This document shows positions 9,296 to 17,243 of a stretch of 54,699 nt of DNA, piece by piece. The translations under genes were made by a program, and so were the position numbers. Below the pieces are notes generated by a model. It was not told the origin of the DNA, searched no databases, and saw only the letters and a program-made list of their open reading frames with translations. Within the stretch, counting starts at the first letter, position 1. Each line of letters starts with the position of its first letter. Origin of the DNA: Acidaminococcus massiliensis (GTDB lineage Bacteria; Bacillota; Negativicutes; Acidaminococcales; Acidaminococcaceae); contig NZ_LT608315.1 in the NCBI RefSeq assembly GCF_900095825.1, positions 636,673 to 691,371 of the forward strand. Direction: 5' to 3'.

Positions 9296-9902
9296 ACGGC
9301 TTCAACGGTTCCAGTACGAATCCAATCAATTTGTCCAGCAGCTGTTCTGCGGGATGGCCTTCCGGGTTCAGGGACAGGGGCCGGTCCTTGATCAGGAACA
9401 GCATTTCTGTAATGGCCGTCAGGATGAAGGCGACATATTCATATCCGTGGTCCTGCTGGGGCGTCTGGAGTTCTCCTGCTGCCACCCCTTTCACCAGCAG
9501 GCTCTGGATGTAATCCCCCAGCCGGGTGAGCCGCTGCCAGGAATCGTCATTGAGGAGCCCGGAAGGAGTGAGCAGTTCTTGGTACAGGATGATCATGTGC
9601 TGGTGGGGATCCAACTGGCTCTTCAAAATGGCGTGGAGGTACTGCTTCAGCCGCTGGAGAGGCGGTTTATCCTCTTTTTCAATGGCTTCTTCCAATCGGT
9701 GGAGCACTTCCAGCTGGCTGTCGATGATGGACTGATACAGGGCCTGCTTGCTCCCAAAATGATAGGAGATCAGGGCGCTGTTGCAGCCGGCCAGCCGACC
9801 GATTTCCTTGATGGAGACATTGTGATATCCTTTTTTGTCAAACAGTTCCGCTCCAGCATCCATCAGCCGCTGCATGGTTTCTTCCGAATTCCGTCTATGC
9901 AT
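9294..9902 (-). CDS. TetR/AcrR family transcriptional regulator
   Basis: A 202-residue repressor-type protein. The N-terminal helix-turn-helix spans about residues 8-55 (AGAELFDKKGYHNVSIKEIG, then LISYHFGSKQALYQSI), which is the diagnostic TetR signature. The remaining helical domain would bind a ligand and dimerise; its end (residues about 170-202) is poorly conserved. The gene is convergent with the P-type ATPase. The reverse-strand promoter region (about 9925-9955) contains an AT-rich pseudo-palindrome (ATTA...TAAT, 9930-9947) that could be an autoregulatory operator. No obvious target gene is adjacent on its upstream side, so the regulon is unknown. Confidence 0.88.
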   Translation of the reverse strand: MHRRNSEETMQRLMDAGAELFDKKGYHNVSIKEIGRLAGCNSALISYHFGSKQALYQSIIDSQLEVLHRLEEAIEKEDKPPLQRLKQYLHAILKSQLDPHQHMIILYQELLTPSGLLNDDSWQRLTRLGDYIQSLLVKGVAAGELQTPQQDHGYEYVAFILTAITEMLFLIKDRPLSLNPEGHPAEQLLDKLIGFVLEPLKP

Positions 9903-10430
9903 GATTGCTCCCCTCTTTACTTAAAATAATTAGTTATGTGATTAATTTAATTATAACGCAGAAAAGGGAGGGGGTAAAGGGGCTGTTGTATAAGCAACAG
10001 CCCCGTCAGCGAGCAAAAGCCGAAGGAAAAGACCTGACTCCTATGAAGGCGGGGCTTTTTTGAATTTATGCCCTCTGGGCGGCCGGGACGGGCTTCCCTG
10101 CGGGAAGCCCCTACAACGTTGCTGTCAGACTTTCTTACAAAATCCAAGAAACGAAGGTACCGGGAATCCCGTTTTCCCGACCGTTGCAGCCGAACCTCCG
10201 ACTCCAACGGTGTAGGGGTGAGCCGCAGGCCCGCCCGTCCGTGGCCGCCGGTTTTAATCCTTCAAAGGAACCCGCTCCGGCGGATTCCTTCCATCGGCTG
10301 CGGACTGGTGACTAGTGACTGCCGGCAGAGGACTGTTGTCCTGCAGCAGTTCTCTCTATTAAAACACCTGTTCGCCACTCTTCTTTTTTGCTATAATGGA
10401 AGAAGAATTTTACGAAAGGCGGAAACTGTC
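9903..10430. repeat. Gene-free region packed with dispersed repeat elements
   Basis: Contents in order: AT-rich tetR promoter/operator region (9920-9960); a GGGGCTGTTG/CAACAGCCCC hairpin (9979-9988 / 9995-10004); a forward composite element with AAGCCGAAGGA and an AAAAGCC...GGCTTTTTT terminator (10003-10058); a GGGCTTCC/GGAAGCCC hairpin (10088-10108); and a reverse-strand composite element at about 10254-10320 with GTCAC repeats, GCCGATGGAAGG and a GGAATCCGC/GCGGGTTCC hairpin. A TATAAT -10 (10392-10397) for rmuC follows. An open frame through this region is treated as non-coding. Confidence 0.65.
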
Positions 10431-11414
10431 ATGGAAACCTTTTTGCTGGGGGCGGTGCTGTGCGCCCTCCTTGTTTTGATTGTAATGCTGGTACAGCTCC
10501 AGCGTTCCTTGACGGCCGGGGAAGAAATCCGGAACCAGCAGGCCCGGGAAGAGGCGGACCGGCTCCGGGACAGCCTGGACCAGAAAGTGACCCTTTCCAT
10601 GAGCGTGGTCAGCGACCGGCTGGCCATGGTGAACCGGGGGTTGGGATCCATGCAGTCCCTGGCCCAGGGGGTGGGAGACTTAAAGAAGGTCCTGACCAAT
10701 GTGAAGAACCGGGGGATCTGGGGAGAAATGCAGATGGGGAACCTCCTGGGGGACATGCTGGCCCCAGAACAGTACGGGACCAACGTGGCCATCCGTCCCC
10801 GGAGCCAAGAACGGGTGGAATTTGCCATCCGCCTGCCGGGACGGACTGGGGAGAATCCGGTGTGGCTGCCTATCGATGCCAAATTTCCCCTGGAAGATTA
10901 CCAGCGGCTGGTCCAGGCTCGGGAAGAGGGAGATGCCGATGCTGAGACCCTGGCCCTGAAGCAGCTGGAAATCCGGCTGAAAAGTGAGGCAAAGGACATC
11001 CGGGATAAATATATCGCGCCGCCCTATTCCACCGATTTTGGACTGCTGTATCTGCCCCTGGAGGGGCTTTTTGCAGAAGCGGTGTCCCGGCCCGGCCTCA
11101 TCAGCGAGCTCCAGCGGAAATACCGGGTGACCCTGGTGGGCCCCACCACCCTGGCCGCTGTAGTGAACAGCCTCCAGATGGGCTTTCGAACCCTGGTGGT
11201 CCAGAAACAGACTAGCCAGATATGGCGTCTGGTGGCCCAGATCAATACGGACCTGGGTGTTTTCGAAACGGCGGTGGAACGGGCGGAAAAGAAACTGGCG
11301 GAAGCCCAGTCCGCCATGGAGTCCGTGGGAGACCGTACGAGGATTCTAAAAAAACACCTGGACCGGGCAGAAAAATTTACGAAAGCTCTTGACAATAGCG
11401 GGGAGAATGACTAA
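10431..11414 (+). CDS. rmuC: DNA recombination protein RmuC family
   Basis: A 327-residue protein with one N-terminal transmembrane helix (LLGAVLCALLVLIVMLV, about 4-20), a short coiled coil (about 25-60) and the RmuC nuclease-like core. Recognisable core stretches are NRGIWGEMQMGNLL, VWLPIDAKFPLEDYQRL and YLPLEGLFAEA. The family limits DNA inversions and is proposed to act on DNA from the membrane. It is shorter than typical RmuC because the coiled-coil region is reduced. The start at 10431 follows GAAAGGCGG and a TATAAT at 10392-10397; the upstream extension of the frame runs through repeats and is not credible. The serA promoter overlaps its stop codon. Confidence 0.88.
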   Translation: METFLLGAVLCALLVLIVMLVQLQRSLTAGEEIRNQQAREEADRLRDSLDQKVTLSMSVVSDRLAMVNRGLGSMQSLAQGVGDLKKVLTNVKNRGIWGEMQMGNLLGDMLAPEQYGTNVAIRPRSQERVEFAIRLPGRTGENPVWLPIDAKFPLEDYQRLVQAREEGDADAETLALKQLEIRLKSEAKDIRDKYIAPPYSTDFGLLYLPLEGLFAEAVSRPGLISELQRKYRVTLVGPTTLAAVVNSLQMGFRTLVVQKQTSQIWRLVAQINTDLGVFETAVERAEKKLAEAQSAMESVGDRTRILKKHLDRAEKFTKALDNSGEND

Positions 11415-11417
11415 AAT
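11389..11417 (+). promoter_or_regulatory. Promoter of the serA T-box leader
   Basis: TTGACA (11389-11394), a 17-bp spacer and TAAAAT (11412-11417). The -10 overlaps the rmuC stop codon. Confidence 0.75.
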
Positions 11418-11423
11418 CGTAAG

Positions 11424-11697
11424 CAAGTGCTTGAACTGCCTAAATTGATATACTGAAGAAAGTGTCCATGAAGGAACCAAGTACACAAGATCTTTTCTGA
11501 CAGAGAGCTGCTGGCTGTGGGAAGCAGCGGAGGGTTTTGTGGAATCCACTCCTGAGACGATGGGGGCAGCAACCCATCCGGCCAAGCCGTTATCCTGGAA
11601 ATGAGGCTGCACTGCAGCGAAATAAGGTGGCACCACGTGAGAGGTTCTCCCGTCCTTGACATACCCGTTTAGGGGGTCAGGCACGGGAGTTTTTATT
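11424..11697 (+). promoter_or_regulatory. T-box leader of serA, predicted to read tRNA-Ser (UCC)
   Basis: A complete T-box layout: AGTA motif near 11480, AGAGAGCTG of Stem I (about 11502-11510), specifier region GGAATCCACTCC with TCC at 11545-11547, and T-box core AAGGTGGCACCACG at 11624-11637. The terminator arms are CTCCCGTCCTTGAC (11647-11660) and GTCAGGCACGGGAG (11676-11689), followed by a T run. A serine UCC specifier fits the downstream gene for the first step of serine synthesis. Uncharged tRNA-Ser would stabilise the antiterminator and raise serA transcription. The codon assignment rests on alignment by eye. Confidence 0.88.
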
Positions 11698-11732
11698 TTG
11701 CCTTTCGGCGGAAAACAAGGAGAGGAAAAAGC

Positions 11733-13322
11733 ATGGATAAGAAAAAAGTCATCGTGGTGGAACGGATTTCGGACAAAGGTGTGGAAATGCTGAAAGCCCA
11801 GCCGGATCTGGAAGTGGATGTGAAATTCGACATCCCCCGGGAAGAATTGCTGAAGATCGTAGGGGATTATGATGCCATCATCGTCCGCAGCGTCACCAAA
11901 GTCAATGAAGAATTCTACAAGGCAGCCAAGAATCTGAAAGTGGTGGGCCGTGCCGGCAACGGGGTGGACAACATCGATATCGAAGGGGCCACCAAACGGG
12001 GGATTATCGTGGTGAATACTCCGGAAGCCAATGTGATCTCTGCGGCGGAACACACCATCGGCTTGATGCTGGCTTCCTGCCGGAACACGGTACGGGCCCA
12101 GAAGATGATCGAAAGCCGGGTGTGGGACCGGAAGAACCTGAAGGGCGTGGAACTGTACCACAAGACCCTGGGCATCATCGGCCTGGGCCGGATCGGCACC
12201 TTGGTGACCAAACGGATGCAGGCTTTTGAAATGAAGGTCATCGCTTATGATCCCTATATCCCCGATGCCCGGTTCAAACGGCTGGGGGTGGAAAAATGCG
12301 AAACCCTGGATGAACTGCTGGCTAAGGCGGATGTGATCACCATCCATACTCCCAAGACCGAAGAAACCATCAACATGATCGGCAAGGAAGAACTGAAGAA
12401 ATGCAAGAAGGGGGTCCGGCTGGTGAACTGCGCCCGGGGCGGCCTCTACAATGAACAGGCAGTGGCGGACGCCATCAAAGAAGGCCAGGTGGCCAGCATC
12501 GGCCTGGATGTGCTGGTGGATGAACCCAAACCCATCTCGCCTCTGATCGGCCTGGACCAGTGCGTCCTGACTCCCCATCTGGGAGCCGATACGGCGGAAG
12601 CCCAGGACAAAGTGGGCATCTCCATTGCCCAAGAAGTGGTGAACGTACTGAAAGGCCAGATGGTGCCCAACGCGGTGAACCTGCCGGCTCTCCATCCCCA
12701 GGAACTGGAAGGGATGCTGGGGTATCTGCAGCTGGGTGAATGCTTGGGCAAACTGTATTACCAGATGGAAAAGGATCCGGTGGACAAGGTGGAAGTGGTC
12801 TATGAAGGACCGGCCGCCAACTTGGAGACGACCCTGATCACCCGGAGCATCCTGAAGGGACTGTTCGATCCCATCCTGAAGGAACGGGTCAATATGGTCA
12901 ATGCGGAACTGGCTGCGGAAACCCGCGGGGTGGCCGTGGTGGAAGGCAAGATGAACGGAGAGAACCGGCTGAACCGGGTGGCTGTGAAGTTCTACAGCGG
13001 CACTAAGGTGTTCACGGCGGCTGGGATGGTGGCACCGGATGAAACACCCCATATCACGGAAGTCCAGGGATATCATTACGATCTGGTGCCGGAACGCTAT
13101 ATGATTTTGGCCAAGAACGATGACAAGCCCGGGATGATCGGCCAGATGGGGACCCTCTTGGGGGCGGCCCATGTGAACATCGCCAATATGCAGGTGGCTC
13201 GGAAACCCAAGACTGGCAATGCCATGATGATCATGACCGTGGACAGCCCGGTGGAAAAGGCGACCCTGCAGATGATCGCTGGGCTGGATGGGATCCAGAG
13301 CGCTGATTTCGTGACACTGTAA
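11733..13322 (+). CDS. serA: D-3-phosphoglycerate dehydrogenase
   Basis: Cytosolic NAD-dependent enzyme oxidising 3-phosphoglycerate to 3-phosphohydroxypyruvate, the entry to serine synthesis. The 529-residue length matches the long bacterial form. Domains: catalytic/NAD-binding region (residues 5-315) with GRAGNGVDNID, the Rossmann motif GLGRIGTLV near 150 and the catalytic stretch LTPHLGADTAEAQ near 285; an intervening domain (about 320-450); and a C-terminal ACT domain (about 455-529, DKPGMIGQMGTLLG) that usually binds serine. AAGGAGAGGAAAAAGC precedes the ATG. Control is by the serine-type T-box. serC and serB are not in the window. Confidence 0.96.
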   Translation: MDKKKVIVVERISDKGVEMLKAQPDLEVDVKFDIPREELLKIVGDYDAIIVRSVTKVNEEFYKAAKNLKVVGRAGNGVDNIDIEGATKRGIIVVNTPEANVISAAEHTIGLMLASCRNTVRAQKMIESRVWDRKNLKGVELYHKTLGIIGLGRIGTLVTKRMQAFEMKVIAYDPYIPDARFKRLGVEKCETLDELLAKADVITIHTPKTEETINMIGKEELKKCKKGVRLVNCARGGLYNEQAVADAIKEGQVASIGLDVLVDEPKPISPLIGLDQCVLTPHLGADTAEAQDKVGISIAQEVVNVLKGQMVPNAVNLPALHPQELEGMLGYLQLGECLGKLYYQMEKDPVDKVEVVYEGPAANLETTLITRSILKGLFDPILKERVNMVNAELAAETRGVAVVEGKMNGENRLNRVAVKFYSGTKVFTAAGMVAPDETPHITEVQGYHYDLVPERYMILAKNDDKPGMIGQMGTLLGAAHVNIANMQVARKPKTGNAMMIMTVDSPVEKATLQMIAGLDGIQSADFVTL

Positions 13323-13330
13323 ATAAGCAG

Positions 13331-13366
13331 GGGCTGTTGCACAGGACGTGCAACAGCCCCTTTTTA
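13331..13366 (+). terminator. Terminator of serA, CTGTTGC family
   Basis: GGGGCTGTTGCAC (13331-13343) pairs perfectly with GTGCAACAGCCCC (13349-13361), followed by T5. It lies in the convergent gap to glsA. Confidence 0.9.
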
Positions 13367-14305
13367 AAATTCCTTCGTATCGAATACATGGAGCCCCAGG
13401 GATTCGGACAGCACCCGGAGGATCCGTTCTCCCCCTACGCTGTTCCCTTTCTTGTTCAGCATGGGGCCGAAGGTACCGATGCCGACGCCGTGCCGGGCAA
13501 TGGCACAGATGCCGCCGCCCACACCGCTTTTGCTGGGCAGGCCGATCTTCACCGCATATTCTCCCGATTCGTCGTACATGCCGCAGAGCATCATCAACGT
13601 GGTGACGATCCGGACGATGGTGGAATCCACCAGCTGTTTTCCGGTCTGGGGATCCACCCCGTGGTTGGACAGGATCATCCCGTAATGGGCCAGATCCCGG
13701 GCCGTCACCATGACGGAACACATCCGGAAATACACATCCAGGACTTCCTCCGGTTCTCCGTCCAGCACATTGTCGCTTTTCAGCAGGTAGGCGATGGATC
13801 GGTTCCGGGTCCCAGTCTTTTTCTCCGAACGGTACACCGATTCATTGAGTCCGATCCGGGGATTCCCGCACAAGGTCCGGACCAGCTCCAGGAAGGACTG
13901 GTAGGGATCCGGCGTCTCGATGCAGCTGGCCGTCACGATGGCCCCCGCATTGATCATAGGGTTGAAGGGGCGCCAGTCTTTCAACTCCAGCTGGAGGATG
14001 CTGTCGAACCGGTCCCCGGTGGGTTCCATGCCGATCTTGCTGAATACCTTGTCGTAGCCGGCAGTCTGGAGGGCCAGGATCAGGGAAAATGTCTTGGAGA
14101 TGCTCTGCATGGTAAAGGGAATGTCATAATCCCCGGCACAGTACACACTGCCGTCTTTGCGCATGAGACAGACCCCCAGATTCCCAGAGTTGGCCTTGGC
14201 CAGTTCCGGGATGTAGCTGGCTACCTTACCTTCGTACAACACATTCCGTCCTTCCGCCAGTGCCTTTTCCAATATTGCCTGGATCTCTTCCTTGTCCATG
14301 ACCAT
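13364..14305 (-). CDS. glsA: Glutaminase (serine-dependent beta-lactamase fold)
   Basis: Hydrolyses L-glutamine to glutamate and ammonia in the cytosol. The 313 residues match the usual length of the GlsA family. The catalytic SxxK (SISK, residues 68-71) lies after PFTM. Other conserved stretches are NPMINAGAI (about 120-128), the YF segment near 190 and PSKSGVGGGI (about 260). I chose the start at 14305 because GGGGGATGAAAGC lies just upstream; 35 further in-frame codons are possible but have no ribosome site. The gene is convergent with serA. A reverse-strand TATAAT near 14372 (in GCTATAAT) is the likely promoter. In an amino-acid-fermenting anaerobe it would feed glutamate fermentation (inference). 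Confidence 0.95.
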   Translation of the reverse strand: MVMDKEEIQAILEKALAEGRNVLYEGKVASYIPELAKANSGNLGVCLMRKDGSVYCAGDYDIPFTMQSISKTFSLILALQTAGYDKVFSKIGMEPTGDRFDSILQLELKDWRPFNPMINAGAIVTASCIETPDPYQSFLELVRTLCGNPRIGLNESVYRSEKKTGTRNRSIAYLLKSDNVLDGEPEEVLDVYFRMCSVMVTARDLAHYGMILSNHGVDPQTGKQLVDSTIVRIVTTLMMLCGMYDESGEYAVKIGLPSKSGVGGGICAIARHGVGIGTFGPMLNKKGNSVGGERILRVLSESLGLHVFDTKEF

Positions 14306-14656
14306 GCTTTCATCCCCCTTGGTGCTTCTATTGTCCGGTGCATTATTGTGTAAATTATCTATTAACTTATTATAGCATACAGAGAGGTCAAGAAACAGAG
14401 GGGGTTGCAAATTGTCGTGTGGTAAGACATATCAAATATCTTTATATACAGAAAAGGGATAGAATAAAAATAAATACTAAATTTTCTGGAAATTAAGTGT
14501 TGACATCTATAATTTGGTTTATTATACTAAAGTCATAAAACATCAGACAATCAGATATCTGATGAACGGAACAATAAAAGAAGCCATTCAATTATTTCAT
14601 ACAAGACCTACCAAGAAAGTTACCAGTGCATCGAATCAGGACAGAAAGAGGTTTAT
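14306..14656. promoter_or_regulatory. Divergent promoter region with palindromic operator for the GntR gene
   Basis: The AT-rich gap holds the glsA promoter (reverse) and a consensus forward promoter: TTGACA 14500-14505, 17-bp spacer, TATACT 14523-14528. Just downstream is a perfect 14-bp palindrome, ATCAGATATCTGAT (14550-14563). It is nested in a wider inverted repeat, CATCAGA (14541-14547) / TCTGATG (14558-14564). CATCAGAC is the reverse complement of half of the GTCTGATGACCTGATT sequence found at 15401 and 19721. Autoregulation by the adjacent GntR protein is inferred. Confidence 0.7.
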
Positions 14657-15337
14657 ATGTTTAGAGTAAATGCTACAGATATTGTTGTGAACTCAGTGAA
14701 GGAGGCCCTGCAAACCGGGAAGCTGCATGTAGGAGACAGATTGCCAAAAGAAGCTGATATGGCGAAAGAGTTGGGCGTTGGCCGTTCTTCTCTGCGGGAG
14801 GGCATGAAAATCCTGGCTGCTTATGGAGTCATTGAATCTCGTCAGGGTGAAGGAACTTTTGTAGTTGATCATTGTGCCCAAAATTTTTCCGAGTTTCTGG
14901 GCTTTTTCCCAAGTCAGGAAAACAGAATGCCATTCTTGGAACTGCGGAGAGTCATCGAAGTGGGAAATATCCTTACCATTTATGACAAGGTCACGGAAGA
15001 AGATTTTGTTGTGCTGGATAAGCTGGTGACAGTGTTTGATGAAAAACATCCAGAAAGGGATTACGTGGAAGCTGATAAACAGTTCCACGCTTATCTGTTG
15101 GAATTGACGAAAAATCCGATGCTGACACAAATCAGCAAGCTATTGGAAAATATGAGAACCGAATTGCTGTGGAAGTTGTTTGAGCATAAAGAAATCATTG
15201 AAGACGCAAGAATTGCCCATCATCGTATCTTGGATGCTTTGAAGTCCAGAAATCGGGTGGCCTGTGCTGAGGCGGTGCTGCAACATCTGGATACGACTGC
15301 CAAACGAGTGATTCTCATATCTCACGGTAAGGAGTAA
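14657..15337 (+). CDS. GntR-family regulator, FadR/FCD subfamily
   Basis: A 226-residue regulator. The N-terminal winged helix (about 8-70) shows GDRLPKEADMAKELGVGRSS followed by LREGMKILAAYGVIESRQGEG, the classic GntR signature. The all-helical C-terminal FCD domain (about 90-220) would bind a small carboxylate and often a metal; ELRRVIEVG, a histidine in DKQFHAYL and AHHRILDAL are visible. It opens an AT-richer block and precedes a TRAP transporter and three catabolic enzymes in the same orientation, so local control of that block is the natural inference. The effector is unknown. Confidence 0.92.
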   Translation: MFRVNATDIVVNSVKEALQTGKLHVGDRLPKEADMAKELGVGRSSLREGMKILAAYGVIESRQGEGTFVVDHCAQNFSEFLGFFPSQENRMPFLELRRVIEVGNILTIYDKVTEEDFVVLDKLVTVFDEKHPERDYVEADKQFHAYLLELTKNPMLTQISKLLENMRTELLWKLFEHKEIIEDARIAHHRILDALKSRNRVACAEAVLQHLDTTAKRVILISHGKE

Positions 15338-15390
15338 GGAATAAGAGCTATATACAAAAAGAGATATAAGGGGAGATGAGTGTATTACAG

Positions 15391-15419
15391 TCAACAAAAG
15401 GTCTGATGACCTGATTAAT
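15391..15419 (+). promoter_or_regulatory. Putative GntR operator before the TRAP operon
   Basis: AGGTC-TGAT-GACCT (15399-15412) is a perfect inverted repeat inside the 16-mer GTCTGATGACCTGATT (15401-15416). It could sit in the spacer between TCAACA (15391-15396) and ATTAAT (15414-15419). The identical 16-mer recurs at 19721. Confidence 0.6.
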
Positions 15420-15545
15420 AATAGACTAAATATACAGAAAAATAAAAAACAAATAATATAGACAATTTAGAGATGGTAGTACCTCGTCATAATTTTATTT
15501 GTGATGAGAAAAATAAAAACTTATTTTTATCAAGGGGGAAGGGCA

Positions 15546-16601
15546 ATGAAGAAATCATGGCAAAGGAAAAGCATGATAGCGATGGCGTTACTTTCTATGA
15601 GTTTACTAATCTTTACAGCAGGCTGTGGCGGAAATTCATCAGATAAGAAAGCTGCATCAACAGAAAAACAAGGTGTAGTCACGTTATCCTGGGCCCATGG
15701 TTCTTCACCTGAAGACCGGTTGGGAAAAGCCAGTGAAAATTTCAAAAAGAATGTAGAGAAGAAATCAAAAGGGACCATCTTGATTAACCATTACCCAGCC
15801 AATCAGCTGGGATCGGAACGGGAAGTGATGGAAGGGGTTTCCTTGGGCAGCATCGACTGTGGGGTTATTTCTTCTGCAGTGGTCGCTGGTTTTTCCAAAA
15901 GCGTAAACGTAACCAATTTACCCTATATGATCGAAAATCGACAAAAAGGTTGGAAAATTTACGATGGTCCCTTTGGTCAGAAGTTAGGTGCTCTGACTGA
16001 AAAAGAAGGAGGATGGAAATTTCTTGGATGGGCAGAAAATAGCTTACGCCAATTTTCCAACTCCAAGAGAGAAATCCGCACGCCAGCTGATATGGCAGGC
16101 CTGAAAATCAGGACCCAGGAAAATGATGTGCATATGAAAATCGTTAATGATTTGGGCGCTTCTGCAACTCCCATCGCTTTTGGTGAACTTTACACAGCTT
16201 TGCAGCAGGGAACCGTGGATGGACAGGAAAATGGTGTAGCACTGACCTATTCCATGGGATTTGCTGAAGTCGTAAAATATATGACCCTGCTGCCCCATAT
16301 TTATGATCCGTATATTGTAGCCATCAGCAAAGAAAGTTGGAACAAACTTTCCCCCGATCAGCAGAAAATCTTCCAGGAATGTGTGAAGGAATTCATCAAA
16401 GATGAAAGAAACCTGAATGAACAAAACGATAAGGAATTCCTGTCCATCATGGAAAAGAAGAATGGACTGAAGACTTATACGCCTACGGCTGCTGAAGCTG
16501 CTCAGTTCAAGGCAGCTACAAAAGATGTGGAACCTATGATCCGCAGCAAAGCGGGGGATGAAATCGTGGATGCTTTCAAAAAAGCAGTTACAGAATCTTA
16601 A
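15546..16601 (+). CDS. dctP: TRAP transporter solute-binding lipoprotein, DctP family
   Basis: Extracytoplasmic receptor of a TRAP uptake system, 351 residues. It has a lipoprotein signal: positively charged N-terminus, hydrophobic core (AMALLSMSLLIF) and lipobox TAGC, so it is probably tethered. The mature part follows the DctP pattern (TLSWAHGSSPEDRLG, LGSEREVMEGVSLGSID, then LKIRTQEND, the segment holding the conserved carboxylate-binding Arg, and ALQQGTVDGQENG near 225-240). The start at 15546 follows AAGGGGGAAGGGC. It is first in a dctP-Q-M run. The substrate is most likely a small organic acid or sulfonate anion; the sequence does not say which. Confidence 0.92.
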   Translation: MKKSWQRKSMIAMALLSMSLLIFTAGCGGNSSDKKAASTEKQGVVTLSWAHGSSPEDRLGKASENFKKNVEKKSKGTILINHYPANQLGSEREVMEGVSLGSIDCGVISSAVVAGFSKSVNVTNLPYMIENRQKGWKIYDGPFGQKLGALTEKEGGWKFLGWAENSLRQFSNSKREIRTPADMAGLKIRTQENDVHMKIVNDLGASATPIAFGELYTALQQGTVDGQENGVALTYSMGFAEVVKYMTLLPHIYDPYIVAISKESWNKLSPDQQKIFQECVKEFIKDERNLNEQNDKEFLSIMEKKNGLKTYTPTAAEAAQFKAATKDVEPMIRSKAGDEIVDAFKKAVTES

Positions 16602-16680
16602 GGTATCATCCGGAACAGGAGTCGACGGAAAAGATGATTGAGCGATTTTCCGCCGGCTCTTTACGGAGAGAGGTGTTGAC

Positions 16681-17172
16681 ATGAAAAGGATTATTGATTT
16701 TATCGATAATGTACCGGTTACCCGCTGTATTTCCAGTATTCTCATGATGGCCATGGCCGTGATTATGACATTGAATGTGGTCCTTCGCTATGGATTCGGT
16801 TTTTCGTTTAATTGGGGGGATGAAATCCTACGGTATATCTGCGTATATATGTCCTTTCTGGGCATTGCTGCAGCCTGGCGGTATAACTCTCATGTACGTG
16901 TGGCATTGTTCGTGGAAAAACTTTTTCCAGAATGGCTTAAGGTACCAACTCGGATATTAACTTATATTATAACGATTGTTTTTATGGCAGCATGTACGTA
17001 TTTTGGACTGGTTTTGGTAGAACGTATTATTCAAAGTGGGCAGATATCACCAGCTCTTCACTTGCCGATGTATTTGCTGTATGGAATTGTTCCACTGACC
17101 AGTATCCTTTCTATCATACAACTTCTTTTGCAGCTTTTTAAACATCGAGCTTATCGAGTTCCAATGGAATGA
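16681..17172 (+). CDS. dctQ: TRAP transporter small membrane subunit, DctQ
   Basis: A 163-residue protein with four predicted membrane helices (about 15-37, 48-66, 87-110 and 128-150). The GDEILRYICVYMSFLG segment after helix 1 is typical of DctQ. It links the solute-binding protein to the large permease and is essential in two-component TRAP systems. GGAGAGAGG lies 7 bp before the ATG. It lies between dctP and dctM with short gaps (79 and 71 bp). No abnormality seen. Confidence 0.9.
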   Translation: MKRIIDFIDNVPVTRCISSILMMAMAVIMTLNVVLRYGFGFSFNWGDEILRYICVYMSFLGIAAAWRYNSHVRVALFVEKLFPEWLKVPTRILTYIITIVFMAACTYFGLVLVERIIQSGQISPALHLPMYLLYGIVPLTSILSIIQLLLQLFKHRAYRVPME

Positions 17173-17243
17173 ATTGATTTAAGTCAAAAATAGAAAGGGA
17201 TTTTACAAGCCAAGAATGGTTTTTTTGAGAAAGGAAGGCAGCT

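Noticed and set aside
9276-9929. Forward frame of 217 codons opposite the TetR gene
   Set aside because: Antisense shadow; TetR signature is clear on the reverse strand.
10068-10430. N-terminal extension of rmuC
   Set aside because: Runs through repeat elements and the promoter TATAAT; the ATG at 10431 begins with the expected membrane helix.
11346-13721. Reverse-strand frame of 791 codons opposite serA and its leader
   Set aside because: Crosses the T-box, terminator and serA; no recognisable domain.
13337-14353. Forward frame of 338 codons opposite glsA
   Set aside because: Antisense of a complete glutaminase; begins inside the serA terminator.
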